From: Epiperipatus broadwayi
Taxonomy: Eukaryota > Onychophora > Udeonychophora > Euonychophora > Peripatidae
Direction: 5' to 3'
Assembly: GCA_028023455.1 (NCBI GenBank)
Contig: JAQFVV010000020.1
Span: 9,969,092-10,033,091, forward strand
Length of the DNA: 64,000 nt
Shown here: piece by piece, positions 1 to 10,956 of the stretch
How the letters are laid out: the number at the start of each line of letters is the position of its first letter
How positions within the stretch are numbered: position 1 is the first letter of the stretch
Position numbers and translations under genes: made by a program
Notes under the pieces: model-generated
Database searches by the model: none
What the model was told of the DNA's origin: nothing
The model's input: the letters and a program-made list of their open reading frames with translations, nothing else

Positions 1-54
1 TGAAAGACTGTGTTCAAGTTCCCTACAATTAAATAAAATATATGTTTGTTTGTT

Positions 55-1275
55 TTTCAGAAATGATAATACAATTGATATACACAAGAACAAAAGTAAA
101 AATGAGTTCTGCAAATATGAATTTACTTGTACAAATTAACTTTTCAAAAAATTAGAGATACAAACAAACATGAAGAAAAAATATGAATTTAGTTTGTACA
201 AAGTAATCATCAAACAAATAAACAAGAAAAAAAAATTAAATGAATTATACAAAGTAATTTAAAAAAATGGTTAAGGCAGAATATACTTTTTGGATTTATC
301 ACCGTTTTCAGATCAAATTAGATTTTGTTAGTTTGTAAAAATAATCCTTTTTAGATGATGGCCACTACTATTTTTAACTAAAGTCAAGCATCAACAAGAT
401 TTTGTTAATTCGTACAAGTCTTATTTTTGAAGGTTTAGCAACATCTTTTAGATCAAGCATTGACTAGATTTTTCATATGCTTACACCATGACAATGTTTT
501 TTGTGAGATTATAGAGAGAAGGAAAAAACAAAACCAAAGGAAACAATCAATTTTTTTTCCCATATGTCATAGCATCAGCCGGGAGGCAAACACGCAACAA
601 CAGTCTGCAACCAACTGCTTGCTTGCAAGACGGCTGTGCTGACCTCTCGGCTAACAACGCTTGACAACAATATTTTTTTTCTTCAATAAAATAATGTAAA
701 AGTAATTATTTTCTGTATTTCAATCAAACAACACTTTACTGGAAAGATAGCATCAAAGTGACAAATGGGTTTTTCTAGTTTACAGAGAAACCTAAAGAAA
801 AATAGGTAATATTAAGTGTAATTTTTTGCAAATAAATAAAGTTAAAACAATCACTTTGTATGCATTAACAGATAGTTCGAAAAAACTTTAGACAATTTTA
901 ATGAACAATATTTCTAAAAAAAAAAAAAAAAATTCTAACCTGAGAGCAGTTAAAAACCCAAAAAATAACACACACCCCTCAATGCCATAGAATTTCAACA
1001 TTCCACGTATTCATTTATTTTTTTAAAGATAAATTACTTTGTGTAATTCATTTTATATTTTTCTTTTTCTTTATTTGTTTAATTACATTGTTTAACTAAC
1101 TTCATATTTTTTTCCTTTATGTTTATTTATACCCTTATTTTAAAAAAAAATAATAATAATTTGCACAAGTTAATTTGAATTTGCACAACTAATTTGCATT
1201 TTTGTTCTTGTTTATTTGTTTAAATAAGTTTTAAAATTTTTTAGATATCTGTCAATTGTAGTATCACTTCTGAGA
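55..1275. repeat. long imperfect inverted repeat (palindromic element)
   Basis: The sequence at about 55-262 reappears as a reverse complement at about 1020-1275. Shared blocks include a start near TCAGAAATGATAATAC matching TCAGAAGTGATACTAC on the other strand, repeated AAACAAATAAACAAGAA and a closing GAATTAYACAAAGTAATTT. The arms are diverged and gapped. The centre holds an antisense SINE. No coding capacity is visible, so this is an old foldback-type or palindromic transposable element of unknown class. Confidence 0.6.
551..664 (-). mobile_element. tRNA-Gly-derived SINE, copy 1 (diverged)
   Basis: On the minus strand this starts GTCAAGCGTTG, has an A-box-like AGCCGAGAGGTCAGC stretch, an anticodon-arm-like GTCTTGCAAGC and a B-box-like GTGTTTGCCTCCC. 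It ends CTATGACATATGGG followed by a run of A. It matches the better copies at 10504-10604 and 10842-10941, including the TGACATAT directly after the tRNA-like part. That extension is why I call it a SINE and not a tRNA gene. Flanking T-rich stretches (CAATCAATTTTTTTT and CAATATTTTTTTT) may be a decayed target duplication. Confidence 0.6.
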
Positions 1276-4215
1276 AAGTATGCTTAACATATTTTATTTT
1301 AATTTTATTTTCTTTATATAATATCTATTACTTTATTTTCATTTGTATACATAAAAACATACTCCCACTATATGTATTCCATATATCACTGAGTATTTCC
1401 AGTAGTGGTTTGATAGATCCCCAAGTGTCAACAAAAATCCTTAGTACCTACTAAATGATTATGAAAATATAAAATTGTAATTATTTATAAATAAAACAAA
1501 CTATATTAGAAAAAATAATACATAATTGATCAACATATAAAATTGTTTTCCCATAAATTATATATATATGCATAAATACTTATATTATTTTACAGAAAAC
1601 CATAAATATGTTTTCATCCATATCAAAAACTAAAATTATACGCTCACGAAGACATATAACATATATATCTACATGCACAAATATATAAATGTATACAGGG
1701 GATTCCCAGCTTATATAAGCCCAACATATATAATTTCAAACTTGCATTAAAATATCTGATACACATAAAGTTTACTTAAAGAAGACAAAATATTAAAAAC
1801 ATATTTTTCAAAGTTAAATAATAATTCATTTTAAGTACTTTTTAAAAAAAGGGAAGAAATATCTTTCAATCATTAGCAACAAAATAAATTTTATTAATTG
1901 TAAAATTGTTAATTTCAGAGTATCCATTATTTTAAATATTATTAGAATACGATGTTCCAAGCAAAATATACTTTACAAAAATCTATCAGCAAAGGAATAT
2001 TTTGTAAATACATTTATTAAAAGAAGATTCACTTTAATATTTCAACAAAGGTTTTATAATTTTTTGACATACAAAAATGAATAAATCAAAAATACACAAA
2101 ATATGTGAAATGGGCTATTTATGTGAGAAAAAACAACTGTAAAGCCAAATATGTATAAACTAACACAAAAAATGTCTATGCAAATATATGCATGTTCATG
2201 CTAATATATATAAATATATCAATACATATAAACATATCCACATGAACCAATATCCTTACTAATTAGTTTCAGGTATTTATATATATTGACATGTTTATGC
2301 CAGACAGAGACTTCAAATGGTTCCCCAAAATACCTCATAAATTACATAAGGGTCAAGCAATTATAATGTTTTTCTAGGGCAAAAAATTTAATTTATTTTT
2401 AAATTTAAAATATATATAATATCTAAAAAAAAAAACAATTAAAAAATAAAGCTTAAAATTGAAAAAATAATAATTAATTAATAAACAATTTATTAAACAT
2501 AATATTAATAAGCAAGTACTAAATTTTATGGGTAAATATACTGAATAATAAAAATATTTCGGTTGCTATAATATGTTACCTAGACTAAAAATGATACTAC
2601 CTGAACAATCATTAAATTAAAATCACACTTACATATATAAAAAAGTTAACACAATCTATATTTAAAATTTATTTTTAATCACTTTATATTCTGTTATCAA
2701 TGATTCTTATTTCTGTAATTATATAATCAATAAAATTTGAATTTTTTTTTTTTTTTTTTGGACTGCTGTTAATATTTTTTTCAAGTAATGGTTTGGAATT
2801 TTATTTATTTTATCTGAAAAAAAAAATAGATATAAAAATATAATATACAATTTCAGTTGTAGCTTTATAACTTAATTGATTAAATCTTATTTGTTAATAT
2901 TTTACTGCCATTGTTTTAGTGTAGAATCATACGTTTTGCCTGAGGCAATTAAAAATTCTTATAGCTATGAAAATACTAGATATAAATTAGTTAAATAAGA
3001 ATTGTTTTTGAAGTAAAATACACATTTTAAAATTTATTATTAATATATTTTATTATTGTATACAACATAGTTTAAACACATTGAAATTTGTATCTTTTCT
3101 GGCCAATATTTTTTTTATATTTTTAATGAAAGCCACTATTGTGTTGGATATATCAGTAACAAATAAGAGAATATTAAGTAAAAATTAAACAAATAAATGA
3201 TATTTTCAAATTATATTCAGCATCCTTTGATTATAAAAAATAATAATAATAATTGATAATACATAAAAAAAACTCTGCCTCCCTCCCCCTTTTTTAAACA
3301 AAAATAATTTAGATTTATGATGATAACATTTTTGCCTTTAGGAAAATTAGAACATTTTAGGTATTAATTTATTATGGAAATATCCTTTTAGCAACATTTT
3401 AAAATTTATTACTAATGCACTTTGTTTCTGTATAGGATGAAAATACATTTTTCATTATTTATTGTAGTGAAAGAAACTTGTAATTTTTGCTTTCTGTGCT
3501 TTTTATAATGAAAACCTTATTTATTTAGCTTGAATATGCCATAAATTAATATACAAACGTCACTCCCTCCATAAAGTTACTAACCTATGATATCATCACT
3601 CCTTCAAAATGGATGCCATTAAAAAAGTGATTTAAAAAAGAAATGTTTTTTTTTTTTTTTTTTTTAAGATTTGTGGCACAAATAGTTAAATTTCGAATTC
3701 AATTGAAAATGATTACAATATAAATAATTGAAAGAATTTATGTAGAATTTCTATATTTATTGGGTTTTTTTTTTTTTTACCATTATTATAATTTAAAGTT
3801 ATTACATAAAATATATAACTTATTTCACATATAAAATATGCATACACATACATAAAATAAATATATATTTATATGCATTTCTTATTCTTATACAAAAATT
3901 AATATTTGCTCATATTCATATATATATTGACATATAACAGAAATTAAATTGTAAGCATAAAAAAAAAATTATTTTAGAGATTGAATAATTATTATGAAGC
4001 CTGTAGTTCTTGATCCTTTTCAAACTAAAAATTTCATTGATATGAATAGATTCATTCAAATAATTATAATGGTGAAAAGAAAAGTAATTTAAAAATATTC
4101 CTCTATTTATTGCTTCAATCTGCAATGGTTACATAGTGGTTTTATAAAATAAATGCTAAAGAAATATTTTATTCTATCCCTAAAAAAAAAAAAAGCTATA
4201 TTATATATACATATT
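1276..4215. other. AT-rich sequence with no recognised gene
   Basis: Mostly A/T-rich sequence with homopolymer runs (for example near 2741-2759, 3646-3665 and 3765-3778) and ATATAT tracts. Only short chance reading frames are present. I see no splice-flanked coding stretch and no clear repeat structure. Confidence 0.6.
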
Positions 4216-5746
4216 GTAGGTAGTATATAATATAAATGAGAGAGGACATAAACTTGTGGAGTTTGCAGAAAAAGAAAAACTTTATATTATGAATTCTTTT
4301 TTTGAGAAAAATGTTAAAAGTAAATGGACATGGAAGCATCCAAATGAAGGTAAAGCAGAATTGGATTATATTTTGACTAATAGAAAATAAACATTTTACG
4401 ATTGTAATGTTCTTAATAAATTTAAAACAGGAAATGATCATTGATTAGTAAGATGTAAGATACATATTAATGCAAAACTAGACAGACAAAAATTATTAAG
4501 AAAAACAATATTTACAGTTGATATTCCTAATCTTCAGAAACATTCTAATGAATTTAAATTAGAACTTACAAATTGGTTTCAAGTATTAAAATAGATTTTG
4601 AACATGATTCAGATTTGAATGAAATTAATATGAAAATAACTGATACATTTTTAAAAACTGAAACAAAGATAGCTGGTAGAAAAAAGCAGCAATTGACCAA
4701 TAAAATTTCTACAGAGACTAGAGAATTTATGAAGAAAAAAAAGGAATATGAAGATATACAAAAATGATGCATTAAAAAGGATTGAATATCTCAAATTTTG
4801 TAAAATGGTGCAGAAAAGAGTTGAATATGATATAAGAAAGTATAACTGTGAACTAACAAGGAAACCTATAGAAGAGAATAAAAATCTCAAGAGTGTAAAA
4901 CAACATTTTGGTATTGGTAGGAAATTTATATCTGCAATAAAAAAAGATGGAATTATTACTAAAAACTGAAATGACATCATGAAATGGGTAGAAGACTTTT
5001 ATCAAGAATTATATAGTAATAAAGAACAAGTACCTCCAATATCTATTACATCTTCTGAATTGCCCAGAATTTTAAATGAAGAAGTGAGACATACAATTAA
5101 ATGTATGAAGAAAAGAAAGACTCCAGGTAATGAGGAATTATAATTGATATGTTAAAAGAAGTAGATGAAGAAATAGAATTTTTTTTTAGTAAAGTTATAT
5201 ACCAAATATCAAAATGATAAAGATGTACGAGGTGATTGGAAGAATGCAGTATTAATATTAATTCTTAAAAAAGGTGATGAATAAAATATTAGAAATTACA
5301 GACCTATCAGCCTTTTATCAGTTTTATACAAAATTTTTACCAAGATAATTAAAACACATCTACAGAGAACATTGGATTTCCACCAACCAAGAGAACAAGC
5401 TGGATTTAAAAGTGGTTTTAATACAGTAGATCATATCCAGGTATGGAGAGAAGTTATAGAAAGAACAAATGAATATGAGTTGCCATTATGTTTTGGATTT
5501 GTAGATTATGAAAAGGCATTTGATTCTATAAACATTTCTTCAGTGATTAAAGCATTGGATCATCAAAGTATAGATCCAGGATATTGTCATATTTTAAAGA
5601 ATATTTATAAAAATGCAAAAGCAACAATGACATTACATAAGAATACTGGGAAAGTCAACATTGAGAAGGGTGTATGACAGGGTGACTCCATATCTCCAAA
5701 AAATTTTATAGCAGTGCTGCAAAAAATATTTTGTGGATTAAAATGG

Positions 5747-6072
5747 AAGCTAAAGGAGTTAAACCACTAAACATCACATGATCACTATCTCTTATATTAA
5801 CACATAATTGTTATTAAACAAGGCAAAACTCTCTCCATACAGTAGTGCCAGGCTGTGCCAACCAGAATAATCCTAAGACCTAGCTGCAGTACTCTCAGAT
5901 TCAAGGCTCCTCACTGATGAAGGCCACAAGCCAGAAACTAGTCTGGGATATTGGATGAGTAGGCACTAATTAGGGATTTTATGCACAAGCCTTCTGGCAT
6001 CCATTGATTAGGGTTGGCACAGGGTGGCACTATTGTATGGAGAGAGTTTTGCATTGTTTAAGCTAAAGGAGT
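5747..6072 (+). mobile_element. hammerhead element family A, copy A, with 13-bp target duplication
   Basis: The element occupies 5760-6059 (300 bp). It is flanked by exact 13-bp repeats AAGCTAAAGGAGT at 5747-5759 and 6060-6072. The uninterrupted RTE copy elsewhere has this site only once, as AAACTAAAGGAGT, which confirms a target duplication. The left end is TAAACCACTAAACATCACAT and the right end is GTTTTGCATTGTTT. The outer parts are inverted copies of each other around GCAAAACTCT. There is no coding capacity. The right half carries a sense hammerhead motif at 5908-5948. Confidence 0.85.
5908..5948 (+). ncRNA. hammerhead ribozyme motif (type I) in copy A
   Basis: Core CUGAUGA is at 5914-5920, GAAA at 5934-5937 and the cleavage triplet GUC at 5941-5943. 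Stem II is GGC/GCC with loop CACAA, but its base pair is A.A. Stem III is two pairs with loop UA. Stem I pairs CUCA with UGGG (four pairs, one wobble) because one G is missing relative to other copies. All core bases are present, so cleavage after 5943 is plausible but may be weak. Confidence 0.75.
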
Positions 6073-6800
6073 GAAAGTAAATGGTCATTTAAATTTTGCA
6101 GATGATGGAAATGTTTCAGGAATTATCAGATGAAAGTAGGACTAAAGATAAATGTTTAATGGATTTTCTCAAAATATGAAAATAAAGATTGATTATGATG
6201 AGTTAGAAGGATTTAACAGTTATAAACACCTTAGTCAGATTATTAATATAAATGGAAACATAATGGATGAAATTAATCATAGAATTAAACTTGTTTGGAG
6301 TGCTTTTGGTAGAAATAACTTGATACTAAAAAAAAATATGCCTGTGTGTTTGAAAAGAAAGGTTTTTAATAAATGTGTTTTACCAGTTCTTACTTATGGA
6401 TCTGAGACTTGGACACTTAATAGAAGAGCAATACAGAGACTTCACACCACCCAAAGAAGTGTGGAATAATGCATGTTGGGAGTAACAAGAAGAGATTGAA
6501 AATGCAACATATGGGTAAGAGAACAAACAGGTGTTACTGCCCTCATAGAAAAAATTAAAAGACTGAAGTGGAGTTGGGATAGACATATTGCTAGAAGAGA
6601 TGATAATAAATGGACAATTGAAATCTTAAACTGGATTCCAAGAGATTGTAAAAGACCCAAAAAGAGACCACATGTGATATGGATGGATAAAATAAGAAAG
6701 TATGCAGGGATGATGTGGAGAAGAGAAACTAAAGATCAGAGAAGATGGATTGAACTTCAAGTGATCTTCATCCAACAATGGATTGATAATGGTTGATGAG

Positions 6801-7948
6801 GTAATAAAATATATTCTATCAGAGAATGTAGTCAATTATTAACTATTATACTAATTATTGTTTCAGCTTTCATTTTTTTTATTATAAGCACTTTACAACA
6901 TTAAAAAAATATAACAATAAAATCACAAAAAAATGGAGTAATACAATTTTATTTAGAATAGCTTCCAACTGAAATCAGTTAATTGCTTCCTAAATTCAGT
7001 TATTATAATGAAATAAATTTGTTTTTTTATAACTGTAAGCATTACTTTTAGCTCCAAAAAAGGACATAAAATTTATATTATACTAAGATAAATTCAAATT
7101 ACTTTCATTTTGGAAAATAGATATAAATAGGAGACATTACTGAGATGGATACCTGTTCAATTTTAAAAAGGCTATGAAATTACAGCATAAAAAATTTATA
7201 CTGATACTATATATTGTTTGTAATCTTTGTAGGTTAAGCATGTTATTAATTTAAAAATATGTTCATAAATTTAAATACTACTAATTGAATAAAGCCATAT
7301 ATTACTTTATTAGCATAACTTAACTCTCTCACACTGCACTAACTGTGTTAGTTTTGTTTTTTCTGGCTGAAAGCTTTCAATGCTAATTTTAATAATAAAC
7401 CATTACTACTTATTAGAGTAAAATAAATTTGGCATTAATTGATAGATATTTGACTTGTGCAATATTAAAAAATTACATCACAATCAAAACAATTTCAGAA
7501 AATGAACAAAATCTTTTTTATTTGAGTTATTTTAAAGTGTGTGAATAAATATCAATGTCTGATTAATGAATTAATTTATGACTTAACAGTTTAAAATTTA
7601 ATATTTTTTACAGTATTGCAATATATTCTAATAGACTGTCAGGATGATATGATAGCAAACATCTTGCATTGTTAACTTTATTGTGAAAAATATAATGCTC
7701 TATTTTTAAAAATAAAATACTAGGGTATAAAATAAATAATTTATATTCCTGTTTTTAATTAATATCAAATAATTATTGTGCAAAAATAATTACTAAACTT
7801 AATAAAATTTGCAAAAAAAAAAATCAAGTTTGTAGACATTCAAAATATTTTCTTGAAGTAATATCACAAAATCTGAGACTTTCAAGGAAAAATACAAGGC
7901 TATAAATTATGGAGTTGAAAAGTCTTTTAAGTTAGTAATTTCTTTCAA
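6801..7948. other. AT-rich sequence with no recognised gene
   Basis: No reading frame of note, splice-flanked coding stretch or inverted-repeat element was recognised here. Confidence 0.6.
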
Positions 7949-9067
7949 TACACCTGGGTCTCTTTTTACACAGACTTATTTAACATGATTTTGAAGTTAC
8001 GCGATTCATGTTTCACCGAAAGTCAAACTCTGATAATGCGCTATTACTTTAAATAATAAATTTTGCACACTTATGTTACATTGAAAGTAATAGCACATTA
8101 TTGGAATTCGACTTTCATCTTAGTAATTTCAATATTTTCAGTGCTTTATAATAGTAAGATTTTATGCAATAATGAAATTAAAATCATGATTTCCACATTT
8201 TATGTATACGCACATTAAATTTTACAAGATTATAATGTAAATTTGTTCAAACATTGTGCGTGTTAATTTTGCATTTTAAATCACATTCTGTTTTTGCTTT
8301 TTAAAAAAGAACGTAATCAATTATTAATCATTTAGTGTCCACAAATTTATTTTTTAAATGTGAGTAATAGCAATGGGCACAATTAAATTTGACAATTAAA
8401 AATTAAATTCTGATTTTTAATTGTAATTAACAATTTAAAAATTACTTACGGTGACTTGAAATTAATGTGATGTGAAATTTGATTTTTAAACGGAATTGAA
8501 AATTAAAAAATTAAAGACAAAAATAAGAATTTAATTTTTAGTTTTAGTTTCATAAACAATTAATAAAATAATCGTCTCAAAGATTAATTACTAATGACAT
8601 TGTCACCAGAAAACCATTGACACAACATGAGTGTAAAGTTGGTGCTAGTTGTATTTCCTCTTGCAAAAAATTTGATTTTTTACCAGTTTGCAGACAAACA
8701 TGTTTTTCGGCAAATAGCAATAATAATTAAAACATGTATAAAAAAAATGTAAATTACTGTACTGTAAATTATGCATAAAAATATATTATTTTGAATAAAA
8801 TTAAATATTATAGTTAAAAAAAGTTTGTCTTGTATCAATTTTTTTCAAATTTGAAATTTTTTATTAGTCATATTTTATTTCCTTATTTTTTTTTTGCGCG
8901 AATTTTAAAATAATTTTACATTGGTGCTTTGCTTTTATGCGAATTTTGAAAAATCACAGACTGCATCCCCCCCCCTTTTTCAATGTAAGTTACATCTATT
9001 TTTGCACGATTTCGTTTGCGCATTTTCTGAGGAACCTATCTATCGCATAAAACGAGACCCAGGTGTA
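7949..9067. mobile_element. TA-flanked inverted-repeat DNA transposon, non-coding
   Basis: The termini are CACCTGGGTCTCTTTTT at 7951 and, inverted, CACCTGGGTCTCGTTTTATG ending at 9065. Both are flanked by TA (7949-7950 and 9066-9067), the target duplication expected of Tc1/mariner-type elements. The 1115-bp interior has no transposase frame, so it is non-autonomous or fully decayed. An internal hairpin pairs about 8018-8054 with 8083-8120 (CGAAAGTCAAACTC against its inverted copy). A C-run lies near 8967-8975. Confidence 0.7.
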
Positions 9068-9529
9068 CATGGTGAATTGAATTTTAATTGATTTTTAATA
9101 TGAAGTGGCTCATCAAGAAAAATAAAAAAATTAAATGTTACTTTTATTAACTGAGGTTTACTGATAAATATTTTAATTAAATAAAATTTAAATATGACAT
9201 ATTTATTTTAGAGTAATGTATTAGTAAATATTGCTTTTAAAAAATTGAATCAGAACTTCCATTATTTTGATTATAAAATTTTTTATTCAATTTTAATAAT
9301 AAAAGATTTAATCTATTTGTATACCTGACCACATTTAGGTGACTCACTATCAGTTTTATTGTTAACACTTTGAGGATTTTGTATTTTTATTTCATACATG
9401 GTTGATAAAGAATAAACCGATAAATTGAGATGATTTCTTAACAATTCTTTTTTTTTTTTTTGCCCAAAGTGAGTTTTTCAATGCAAATATTATATGCATA
9501 TGCTTGTAACACTGTTATGGTAGAAGTGG

Positions 9530-9700
9530 CTGAATATTAGATGACTCAACAACATTGATGTTATGTTATCAATTTACATTTAGCATTGAGTTACAATCTA
9601 AGGACCCAGGATCGAATCCCATGCTAGTACTGTCACTGGTCAGGCCAGCAACACCTGAAAAGGGGAGACTACTACCTCTCGAAATGTTGTACATATACTA
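9530..9700 (+). mobile_element. possible SINE fragment with tRNA B-box-like motif
   Basis: The stretch has higher GC than its surroundings. It contains GGATCGAATCC at about 9609-9619, close to the tRNA B-box consensus, followed by GGCCAGCAACACCTGAAAAG. No A-box at the normal distance, no target duplication and no second copy were found, so the assignment is tentative. Confidence 0.3.
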
Positions 9701-10486
9701 ACCTGTTTGATGTGCTATTACTAACAGTTGAATGTATTTGAAATATTTAAATAGTTAAATTTTTCTAAAGACATTCAATACATATATTAGATGATGGAAA
9801 CAGTTCAATATAAAAATACAACTAGAACACCATCATCATAAACCTTCAGGAAAACAGAGTTTGCTTTTATATTTCATATATAGTTACAAATTAATAATAG
9901 ATAAACTGATCTGATTTTTTAACAATAAATGAGTTTATCTGTGTGAATTATAATCTGTTCATATTTGTGATATTATAATGGTAAATGTAAAAATGGCAAT
10001 ATACTATTTTTCTGAAATAATTCGTTTCAAAAATAAACATTTATCCCAAAATTAATTTTTTTTTTTTTTTAAATTCAGTTGTGAGACAATACATATTGCA
10101 AGTTATTACAAAAAATATGAATAAAAATGCTTTGACCACATTTTTTTAGTAATTCAGCTTTTTGATAAATGAAGTAAATATTGCACTTTTTGTGTATATT
10201 TTTACTATGTTGTGAGGTGACTTCTGGTTTAAAATTAAAATTGTTTAACTAGTTAAAGTTGTAAAATTTTTAAGAATAACAATATAATGGAATTGCCACA
10301 CTGATGATCCAAGATCCATTGATGCATCTAATCACTATTTAAAAAATAATAAACAAAAATGTATAATACCTAATGAAATGAAATACGTTTTAGCTGCAAT
10401 CAATCACAAAATGGCTACTTTCTATTTGGACTAAAAAATTGATGAAATTGAGAAGTTATAATTTAATATCCCTTAGATATTATTAT

Positions 10487-10621
10487 ACCTTTTGTATTTT
10501 ATTGTTGTTATTATTATTATATGTCAAAGAGTTGACCAGAATGCGAACCCAGGGCAGCTGCTTGGAAGGCAGTTATGCTAACTGATAGGCCACCAATGCT
10601 TGACACCTTTTGTATTTTATT
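10487..10621 (-). mobile_element. tRNA-Gly(TCC)-derived SINE, copy 2, with 17-bp target duplication
   Basis: The insert at 10504-10604 is flanked by exact 17-bp repeats ACCTTTTGTATTTTATT (10487-10503 and 10605-10621). On the minus strand it reads GTCAAGCATTGGTGGCC, AGTTAGCATAACTGCC, an anticodon loop CTTCCAA and B box GGGTTCGCATTC. That order and spacing is what a eukaryotic tRNA-Gly with anticodon TCC shows. A short TTTGACATAT tail and an AAT-repeat end follow. The tail and long target duplication show LINE-mediated retrotransposition, so this is a SINE. Confidence 0.85.
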
Positions 10622-10826
10622 AAGATCAATTGTCATTGCAAATACAAAGAATAAGTCAAAAGGTTAGTAATTTTGATTTTTTTAATACCATACATATTAA
10701 TTTTTAAAAATATCACTAATATTAACAATTAGAATAAAATTTTCTTTAATAAGTTATTTCCTTTCAAAATTGAAGTTTATATTTATAAATAATATATTTT
10801 TTGATAATCATATAGTACTTTTTTAT

Positions 10827-10956
10827 AAATTATTTATCTTTTTTTTTCATGTGTCATCGCATCGGCCGGGATGCAAACCCGCTAACCCGGGACAACTGCT
10901 TGTAAGAAGCTGCACTGACCTCTCGACTACCAATGCATGACTAATTATTTACCTTT
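10827..10956 (-). mobile_element. tRNA-derived SINE, copy 3
   Basis: The body at 10842-10941 reads on the minus strand GTCATGCATTGGTAGTCG, a degenerate anticodon arm, B-box-like CGGGTTTGCATCCCGG, then CGATGACACATG and an A-rich tail. Flanks AAATTATTTATCTTT (10827-10841) and TAATTATTTACCTTT (10942-10956) match at 13 of 15 positions and look like a target duplication. The acceptor-like ends GCATTGG and CCGATGC still pair. Confidence 0.7.

Larger units (their letters stand above)
4216..6800 (+). pseudogene. RTE-clade LINE, 5'-truncated and broken (copy a)
   Basis: It begins inside the apurinic-like endonuclease (ERGHKLVEFAEKEKLY and LDYILTN are readable) and runs through the linker and reverse transcriptase to the C-terminal tail. 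RT pieces include PREQAGFKSGFNTVDHIQV, a motif A with FVDYEKAFDSI, a thumb stretch and TYGSETWTLNRRAIQRL. It lacks the first half of the endonuclease, has many stops and frameshifts, and is split at motif B/C by a hammerhead element at 5760-6059. It ends near GGTTGATGAGG, an eroded version of the family's GAT-repeat tail. It is the same family as the full-length copy at 20417-23700. Fragmentation makes it inactive. Confidence 0.9.

Noticed and set aside
10504-10604. A tRNA-Gly(TCC) gene on the minus strand
   Set aside because: The insert has a 17-bp target duplication, a non-tRNA tail and sister copies. The acceptor stem no longer pairs at its 3' side. SINE is the better reading.
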